Source: Cryptomeria japonica (taxonomy: Eukaryota > Streptophyta > Pinopsida > Cupressales > Cupressaceae). From it: a DNA stretch of 64,000 bases. The stretch is from the NCBI RefSeq assembly GCF_030272615.1, contig NC_081415.1, positions 106,653,796 to 106,717,795 on the forward strand, written 5' to 3'. Numbering within the stretch: position 1 is the first letter of the stretch; each line of letters begins with the position of its first letter. The position numbers and the translations under genes were made by a program. Positions 56,500 to 64,000 of this stretch are shown here, piece by piece. The notes under the pieces were generated by a model that saw nothing but the letters and a program-made list of their open reading frames with translations, was not told the DNA's origin and made no database searches.

Positions 56500-58120
56500 T
56501 GTTCTTGTTGGCCTCTTGATCTTTGATCTAGCTTGCTTTTTTCCTTCCAGGAGGTGATGGGTTGAAACCCGTGTCAGCTTTGCTCCGGTTTGTAGTCTTG
56601 ACTGAATTAGCCTGAGGGGTAGATTTAGGCCCTTTTTTGCCCCCTCTCTTTCACTCGACAACTTGATTTGTATTGCAATGTTCCTCTTGAGTGGTTGTCT
56701 TCTTGTTAGCATCGTCGAACTCTGCCCACTTAGCATTAAGCAATGAGGTCATAGGTGATTGTTGGATGGTGGCTTGGACCATCTCAACTGATTGTTGTGA
56801 TCCTAACAACGAGATCCCTCCAAGGATCAAGCACTTTTGCGCTTCTTCAAAGTCACTATTGAGCCCTGCTCTGGTGGTTTTTTCTGTAATGTGATTCGAA
56901 TCTACTTCCTCATTGTTCTATAACACTACCTGTTTCTCTCCTTCTTCTAGGTTATCACTCTTTTGATCATCTTGATGGGTATCTTGTTGTTCTCTATCAT
57001 CTTTACCTATTTGATCCATTTTAACTTTAACATTCAAAGGTATTTATGGTTTTTCCCCATTAACATCTATTTGTTGCTCTATCGTGTTAGGGATAATGGC
57101 ACTCTGGGCCTCTTCAATTCTTTTCTCTTTTTTCAAAGCTCTCTGGTTACTTAGTAGGGTTTTTTTCTTTCCATTGTAATGTCCTTTCTTTCTTTTCTTT
57201 CTCTTTGGCCACTTGAAGAGGACATTTCCTTGTTGTATGTCCCACTTTTTTGCAGTGAAATCAAGCAAAAGGGACAATTTCATATTCCATAGGTTGGTTC
57301 CATTTTCCCAATCTAGAGTTGATTTCTATGGATAAAGGCATATACGTGCCTTGCGTAACTCCAACGTAGATCTTGGCAAAAGTAAGTCTTCCTATAGCCG
57401 TAGTTATGGGGTCCATAGAGAGGAATTCACCAAAAGAGCTAGCAACACCTTTAAACACATCTTCCACCCAGAATTCTTAGGGAAGGCCTGACAGTCTAAC
57501 CGAGACAGGAGCCTGGACAAAAAATAATTCATTAAGTTCCATCTTAGGTGCCCATTTTTGCAGAGTTAGCGTTTCTTTACCGATCAGCCAGGGGCCATCA
57601 TAGAGCACTCTTGACATATCTTCCTTGCAGGAGAAGGCCAAAGACAACACCCCTTTTGACATAGTTGTGATCTCCACTTGACCTTTAAGCGACCATTTAT
57701 GTTTAGCGAAACCTCTAACAATATCAATATTTGGCCTAGGACCCAAAAATTTTCCAACCAGTGTCATTTCCATAAGGTTAATTTTATGATCAATAACAGG
57801 GTCTGGGATTCAATAGCAAATCTACCCTTTCCTAGGTTTGATATATTACAAATTGGGGGGAGCAAGGACTTTCCACTTAGTTTGACACCGAATAGAGAAG
57901 TCCAAGACCAACCATTGTCCCTTTGCACCGATTCCTTCCTAGGAGTGTCTTCAACATGTGAATCATCATTTTTTCCATCAGGATCGATGGGCTTGTCGCC
58001 TGCTTGTGGGTCCCCATCCATCGGGTCCATTCCACTCAGCTCAGAGGAAGTCATCCCGAGAGTCGTCCTTAACATTCTCCCCCTAGTTTTCCTGTCCATT
58101 GCAAGGTTTCCCACCCTACC
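56500..58120 (-). pseudogene. LINE B ORF1 (DUF4283 and zinc knuckle)
   Basis: The N-terminal frame 58114-57764 (MGNLAMDRKTRGRMLRTTLG) shifts near 57770 into 57773-57477: FAKHKWSLKGQVEITTMSKG and VLYDGPWLIGKETLTLQKW, a clear DUF4283 domain. At 57467-57261 it continues to FAKIYVGVTQGTYMPLSIEI. The CCHC knuckle that follows (FHCKKVGHTTRKC) has a TGA where its first Cys should be. A lysine-rich tail ends near 56500. Role in the family: RNA binding and particle assembly. Confidence 0.83.
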
Positions 58121-58187
58121 TTGGATTCAAATGCCCCACCTCTCTATCCTCCCACTTCTCGCACTCCATCTCCTCTATCAAGAGTTT

Positions 58188-58205
58188 ATATAATTAATTA
58201 AAGTT
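58188..58205. repeat. LINE B target-site duplication, right
   Basis: atataattaattaaagtt, identical to 50211-50228. Confidence 0.85.
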
Positions 58206-60937
58206 AAGTCTATAGAATGATTATATTTAGTTACATTCATCACTTTATTTTAATTTTTATTATGAATTTTGACATGTGAATATATTTATTTTAAATATAT
58301 AATTTTTTTAATTTTAAATTAATTAACTTGATCTTTAAAAACTAAGAAACTAAATTTATTTATTAGTGCATATCTGTTCATTAACCTTAACACATTCAAT
58401 CTTAAACTACTCTATTTAAACCTCCTTTTACATAAAAAGACAACCACTTAGGCCTAACATTTCATTATAAACATTTCTTATCATTAGGATTACCTATTCA
58501 TTATGCTAATCAAAAAAGAAACCTAAGGTTGCCTTCATTCGCTAGCATATTGAAATAATCACATATCTGATGGAAAGTACAACAATAAGCCCAACAATAT
58601 TTGTAAATACTGAATGAAAACATGACTTTCTGCTAGTAAATGATAAAGCATGACCAATAAAATAGTGACCAAGATTAATGATGAAAAACAAACGAACGCA
58701 ATCAATGCACAATTTTTATCTATTGATGCAAAGAAATAGGTTGTCATCTCAAATAAGGTAATGCCTTTAGCATAAATATATACTATTTCCCAACATTAAT
58801 GAGACAAGGAGCTCGATAATGGGGATAGGAGCATATGCCTTGAGCCTATAGAAGTTGGGAAACATCATGGGAGAGATGTATGCCTATGCCAATTCATTTA
58901 TGAGAGCTGATACAATTTTAAAAACTCACCAAACAAGATATATGTCATAGTTTGAAAAAATCATCTAAAAAGAAGTATGCTTACCACTTTATATATTATT
59001 TATAAGTTAAGCTCATTTATACATTTTCAAGGAAAAGCTAAAAGGTCACCACATCCATGTTATCATTAAAATGTGAATGGATAATCTAAATTTGAAAGGT
59101 CATTGCACTCGGATGAGGAAAACTATTATAAAATTAAATTTATATTATTTAATGATACAAAAGTTGATTCTCCCTAATTATTAGGGTATTCATCATGATA
59201 TTTTGTAAAGAATTACAATCATATTTTATTTTTCTTTTCTTTTTATAGAATTGAATTCAAAGATCCACTACAAAGAGATTTAGGAGCTACTAATTTTATT
59301 TACACTTTAGTTGGAATCACATAACTGAAGGAAACGATAAATAAAGGATGCACTCTAGTTGAAACTTGTGTTCCTTCTAACCCAATGACCAATGGAGATG
59401 AATGTCTCTAGCCATCCTTCTAAACATGATCAGGCCATCATGACTCAAGAAAATCTAGAGGTTTATCTAGGATTCCCTAAAAGGATTTACATGAATATAG
59501 AATGACACATAGCCCAATTTGTCAACATAAAGTTTCAACCCATGGATTTAGCTATAATAAACAATTAAAGCTAGCAAAACACCATCAATGTGTAATAAAT
59601 TTACATGTATGGTCATGACTAAGTATATACAAAACTTCACATGTCCATTTTCTCCTTGACCCCATAAGCTCAAAGTAATGGAATGCATGATAACCAATAA
59701 AAAACTAACACAATAAATTATCTCTCAATTGTATAAGGCAAACATGAAGGTTTGGAAAATCTCTATGCATCCCCTCCAAACTACCCCAATTATTTTTTTT
59801 GTTCCCTTTCACACCAACCAAGACAATTCTCTCAATTTTAAAATTCACACAATATACAACCCAAAAATCCACCCTTATTGCACTTTACATTTTTCTTCAA
59901 GACTTTTAACCCTATGGACTTGGGATGGGGATCAAAAATAAATTAATACAAATTTTAATTTTTACACACCTCAAAATTGGCTTAACAACTTTTCCATGGG
60001 TTTTCACTCCATATAATTTATGGCTCCAAAATGTATTCCTAAACACATTATCTTATATACATTTTTCAAATAGACAATGGATACCTAAGTAATTGACTCA
60101 TCTAAAATAAAATGATGTTTTTCTTAGGGGTTGCACAATAAAATCATATCATGCATGATGTGGATTAGGTATTCATGGTCATATTGATCTTTAATTTCCA
60201 CCTATTGACTATTTACATACCTCAAACATGTTTTATTGCACATTACTTGGATTACCATCATAACTTCATGTTGAAGATTAAAATTTACAGTCCTTAACAC
60301 TCATCATTAAAAAAATTATGATTCTAAATCTCAAAATTAATAAAACATAATTATTTGAATTATAATATAACTTGATATTCTAACAAATTCCAAAAGTCAC
60401 ACATTTGAATGATTATCACTTTCATCATTTATATACTAACCTTGTATTTGATCAAATTTATTTAAGCTAACACAATAATATAATATACATTTATATAATT
60501 TTCTCATAAAGCATAATCCCATCTACAATTCTAGTGAAATCTATGTATTCATACTAACTCAAATAATGAAAATTAGTATATCCACTACATGAAGATTATT
60601 CTAATACAATATCATTCACATAAATTAAAAAACAAGATGAGAGGTCATATTTAAATAAAAAATTTAGGTAGATTTTTGGGATCATTTACAATCAAAATTT
60701 ACTGGAAACTCAAAGTAAGCTTGGGCCTTGTTGTAGTCAATGTGTATCTGTAACTCTATATGGTTAGTTTTTGTAATTGATCCTTAATTATATGGGCTAA
60801 TTTTATTTTTTCTATGCATGATATTTCACAATTTCCTGTATCATCAAAATTATCATAGATTATCACAGGATTTAATTAAACATGTACACATGTATAGAAT
60901 TAAATCATGACATCATCTAGTCTAATGATACACATAT
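58206..60937. other. AT-rich unassigned sequence
   Basis: 2.7 kb without a recognisable gene, RNA or element terminus. Confidence 0.55.
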
Positions 60938-61414
60938 GTGTATATATATAAGTATGTGTGTGTATGTGTATGGGTGTGTGTATGTGTGTATGTATATGTA
61001 TATGTATATATGTATATATATAAATATATATATAAATACATAAGTATATATGTATATACATACATACATATACATACATACATATATGTATATATATGTA
61101 TGTATATGTATGTATGTATGTATGTATGTATATGTATGTATGTATGTATGTATATGTATGTATATGTATGTATGTATGTATGTATGTAATGTATATACAT
61201 GTATATACATGTATATATATGTATGCATATATGTATGTATATATGTATATGTATATATATATGTATATATGTATATATGTATATACATACATAATGTATA
61301 TACATGTATATATATGTATATGTATATATGTATATATGTATGCATGTATGTATACATGTATATATATATATATATATGTATATGTATACATGTATATATA
61401 TGTATATGTGTGTA
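60938..61414 (+). repeat. TATG/TATATG microsatellite
   Basis: About 480 bp of alternating purine and pyrimidine, mainly tatg, tatatg and tacatg units. Open frames through it on both strands are artefacts. Confidence 0.95.
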
Positions 61415-62175
61415 TGATGAAAATGGATAACAATAATAACAAGATTGAAAGGCTAAATGAATTCAACCACAAAACCCTAGCTTAACAACAACAAAGATCC
61501 ACCATAACATATGTAGATTACCTAAGATAATGCAAATCAAATGAAATCACAAAGATTATACCATCACATGCCCAATAGGGTTTTGATCTCCATTCTTCCT
61601 ATTTCCATTGATCTTGCTTGATATATTTGCTCTCAGATTTTATGTGCACAAGAGCTCAACAAAGAAAGGAATATGGTTGCAAGTAGGATCGTAGTGTAGC
61701 CAAGTCTTCAAGATTGTCGATTAGGGTTTGATAATGAAGGAAGCATCTCCTTAAATAGAAGACACTACATGAAATGGAGGGATAAGATTGAGAGGTGTAA
61801 AAAGAGGTCGGCTAGGATTAGAGGGTAGGTAGAAGAAATAATAAAATAATGAAAGAGGTAGGTAGTGTAGGAATTAAGAGATGAATGACATGTGTCATGT
61901 GTAGAAAAAGCTAATGAATTAATTAAATAAATACAGATTTATTTAATTAATAGAAGAAATGAGATCAATTAAATAAATAAAATATTTATTTAATTTAAGA
62001 AAAGGATAATTTAAATAAATAAATGTATTTATTTAAATGAGAAATAAGGCTAGAAGAGGATAAATGAATTAATTAAATAAATAAAGATTTATTTAATTAA
62101 TAGAAGAATTAGGCTTAGATAATTAAATAAATAAAATATTTATTTAATTAGACATGACAATTTTAGGTGTCTACA
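61415..62175 (-). repeat. Gypsy D 3' LTR
   Basis: On the minus strand it begins TGTAGACACCTAAAATTG, with an AT-rich U3 of TTTATTTAATTA blocks (62150-61920) and a TATA-like CTATTTAAGG at about 61753. It probably ends CATTTTCATCA at 61415, against the microsatellite. The right boundary is firm; the left one is uncertain. Confidence 0.68.
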
Positions 62176-62194
62176 TTTTGCCCCTCTTTGAGAC
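62176..62194 (-). other. Gypsy D polypurine tract
   Basis: Minus strand GTCTCAAAGAGGGGCAAAA next to the LTR start, similar to the gypsy C tract. It fixes the element on the minus strand with its interior to the right. Confidence 0.78.
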
Positions 62195-62702
62195 AATGCG
62201 GCTTGTCGTGTTGTTTTAAAGAAGATAAGATGAACTAATACAGAGTTGCCCCAAGATGGGAATGATATGCCCCCTCGAGAGATTGGATGAAAATGTCTAA
62301 AAAGATCGCAGACAATCTCTCGATAAGAAAGACGGGATAGAATGGACTGATCAGATAAAGTGACAAAGTCACGGGATAAAGAAGACTGACTCGAGAAACG
62401 AGGGCGAGGGCTAGGGTAGGCTATAAGATAGACCACGGGGGAAAATACATCCTCATTGTCATCTACACATCCACGAGAGTAGATTGCAGAGTGAGAAAAG
62501 AGCAGCAGCAGTCAGCAGCGATGGCTTTCGTTCATAGATTCGACCGCGTTCATCGATTCTAGAGGCCAGCAGAGGCAGGAGAGCCGGTAAGTACCACCAA
62601 ACCTCCTCGTACTTTGACACATTTAAATTTTGTCATTAATGCATGTCGAATAGGGTAATAAATGCTCTTAGACTAGGGTCCAAAAAAGTGTCAAAAGTCA
62701 TT

Positions 62703-62985
62703 TAGGCACGTCTGCGTTGGTGCCAGGCGCGTCTGTGTTCGCTAGGCGCATCTGTGTTCGCTAGGCATGCCTGTGTTTGTGCCAGGCGCATCTATGTATG
62801 GACCCACATCTGTGTCAAATGCGGTCGCGTCTGTGCTATTCAGGCGCGTCTGCATCATTTGGGCAAGTTTATGCACAACATAGGCACGTGTGTGTCAAGC
62901 AGGCGTGTTTGCGTTGTACAGGCACGCCTGTGTAGTCTGTAGGTGCATTTATGTAATGTAAGCGCGTTTGTGCTGAACAAAATGC
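62703..62985 (+). repeat. GC-rich minisatellite, about 20-bp units
   Basis: About twelve degenerate copies of aggcgcgtctgtgttcgct. Confidence 0.85.
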
Positions 62986-63102
62986 AAATTTTGTCTTCTA
63001 GGTCAAATCGACAGTTTTGTGATGAACATACGTTGTCGATTGGATAAGCTGCTGAGAGGATACACTCAAGCAGGTCCTCTAGAGAAGATCAGGATAGATC
63101 AA

Positions 63103-63377
63103 GGCACTTTGTGATGAACAGTGAGTACCAAGATAGAGTACTTTGTGATGAACAGGGAGTACCCAAAATGTGAGCAGCACTTTGTGATGAATAGGGAGTG
63201 TAAAACACGTAGTACTTTGTGATGAACAGGGAGTACCACTAGAATAGAAGCAACACTTTGTGATGAACAGTGAGTGTCACTTGGATAGATAGCAACACTT
63301 TGTGATGAACAGTGAGTGTCACTAGGATAGATAGCCATTTAGATAGCGAGTAGCATTTTGTGATAAACAGTGAATGC
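63103..63377 (+). repeat. Seven tandem hairpin units
   Basis: Each unit has the core ttgtgatgaacag between short inverted arms, starting at 63103, 63138, 63177, 63212, 63253, 63295 and 63353. Arms vary in step: gtact/agtac, gcact/agtgt, acact/agtgt, gcatt/aatgc. The array ends 36 bp before the predicted acceptor. Confidence 0.85.
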
Positions 63378-63425
63378 CACTATAACTGACATGATTGATT
63401 TGCTTGACTACAGGAGTATTTGCCT

Positions 63426-64000
63426 ATGCTGGAGTCACGAGAGAGATTCCTGTCGACACAGAGGTTGCGACCTGAGTTGACACTTGGGGACAGAGCTGAC
63501 ATCGAGGAGATGGGGTTGAAACATGTGTTGTATGTGCCTGAGTTTTGGGCAAACATGGGTTTGCTGACTGCGTTGGCTGAGAGATGGCACTCAGAGATGT
63601 GCACATTCCATTTGCCGATGGGTGAGATGACTGTCACCCTTGCGGATGTATACAGGATTCTGCGGGTGCCGATTGATGGAGATCTGATTCCGTATGATCG
63701 AGACGGAGACAGAGAGGCCTTGAGATGGGTATTTCAGGACCCTAGATTGGAGATGAGGGTAGGACACGTGGCATGGGACACCATGACAGCCACAGGGTTA
63801 GCATTGCCGGCAGTGATCGGAGGAGCTATCAGTGGGTTCCTGTGTCCAGACAGGGCAACACGGGGGTTGGTTGTGGGCTGGGGGGAGCACTGGAGACACT
63901 GGTGATGCAGCACACCAGATATGCTTGGGGACCATGTGTGCTAGCCCATTTGTATTACAAGCTTCACCAGTTTGTGTATCATGGATCAGTGGGATTGGGT
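63426..64000 (+). pseudogene. Plant mobile domain (PMD) protein, antisense in gypsy D, frameshifted
   Basis: From the ATG at 63426, 12 bp into the predicted exon, the frame reads GLKHVLYVPEFWANMGLLTA, ERWHSEMCTFHLPMGEMTVT and LADVYRILRVPIDGDLI, the hallmark of the plant mobile domain (PF10536, as in MAIN/MAIL proteins and in transposon copies). It stops at 63903. The +1 frame then continues ETLVMQHTRYAWGPC and LAHLYYKLHQFVYHG to the window edge, so one indel, probably in the G run at 63879-63884, broke it. It lies antisense near the gypsy D 3' LTR, where extra antisense ORFs are known in some plant gypsy lineages. Confidence 0.82.

Larger units (their letters stand above)
50229..58187 (-). 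mobile_element. LINE B, complete L1-type element with extra 3' coding region
   Basis: A perfect 18-bp duplication brackets a 7.96-kb minus-strand element: ORF1 (58120-56500), ORF2 endonuclease (56447-55460), RT (55460-53967), zf-RVT (53547-53092), RNase H (52833-52468), then about 1.7 kb of further coding-like sequence (52130-50475, family X) and a 3' end reading GGGCCCATCAAAACC before TATTCAAAAA. The duplication lies outside the extra region, so that region moved with the LINE. Stops and frameshifts are frequent, yet the catalytic KAYDR and FIDD boxes survive. Confidence 0.85.
62587..63413 (+). other. Predicted intron of the antisense PMD gene
   Basis: Donor gccg|gtaagt at 62587 and acceptor ttgcttgactacag|g at 63413, both near consensus. 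The 827-bp intron contains two tandem-repeat arrays. The exon upstream (about 62500-62586) has no long frame and would be untranslated leader. Confidence 0.55.

Noticed and set aside
60900-61485. Several 83-190-codon frames rich in Tyr, Ile, His and Met
   Set aside because: Translation of the TATG microsatellite in both directions.
62754-62942. Cys/Arg/Val-rich 62-codon frame
   Set aside because: Translation of the GC-rich minisatellite within the predicted intron.
63103-63377. CRISPR-like spaced repeats
   Set aside because: Plant context, short variable units with variable arms, no cas genes; better explained as a hairpin minisatellite.

Overview
This window looks like intergenic DNA of a large plant genome. 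Almost everything in it is a retroelement or the debris of one. The LTR elements are long and diverged, two plant L1-type LINEs carry RNase H domains, and the one host gene, a bark-storage-protein-like nucleoside phosphorylase relative, has plant-type introns. A gymnosperm, probably a conifer, is my inference; no single base proves it. No gene here is clearly intact.

Layout, left to right. 1-17503: Ty3/gypsy element A (minus strand), running off the left edge. It is interrupted by a 433-bp solo LTR (2316-2748, TSD agttg) and by a complete Ty1/copia element (3294-10926, TSD aatcc). Its right LTR is preceded by a duplicated partial LTR and a 40-nt piece matching the 3' half of tRNA-Trp. 17890-18252: one end of a CACTA-like DNA transposon. 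18375-31936: LINE A (minus), split by gypsy element B (19289-27086, TSD ctaat). Element B has a very long gag-protease reading frame but no reverse transcriptase or integrase. 33220-33810: polypyrimidine tract. 34809-37060: decayed copy of an unidentified protein family, called family X here (plus).

37690-46618: a bark-storage/nucleoside-phosphorylase-like pseudogene (minus). Its exon-intron structure can be read exactly. Exon 5 is split by a copia LTR, and that LTR is split by a 7-kb gypsy fragment C (plus) whose domains run integrase-LTR-gag-protease, flanked by identical 47-bp repeats. 48250-49975: polypurine tract. 50229-58187: LINE B (minus), complete with a perfect 18-bp target-site duplication; it carries a second copy of family X downstream of its RNase H. 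60938-61414: TATG/TATATG microsatellite. 61415-64000: the 3' end of a fourth gypsy element (minus). It carries, antisense, a spliced plant-mobile-domain gene whose intron holds a GC-rich minisatellite and seven tandem hairpin units with covarying stems.

How it fits together: the sequence is nested insertions that can be dated relative to one another. Element B is younger than LINE A, the copia element and the solo LTR are younger than gypsy A, and the copia LTR is younger than the phosphorylase gene. Many premature stops are TAG, TAA or TGA where CAG, CAA or CGA is expected, which fits long silencing with cytosine methylation and deamination.
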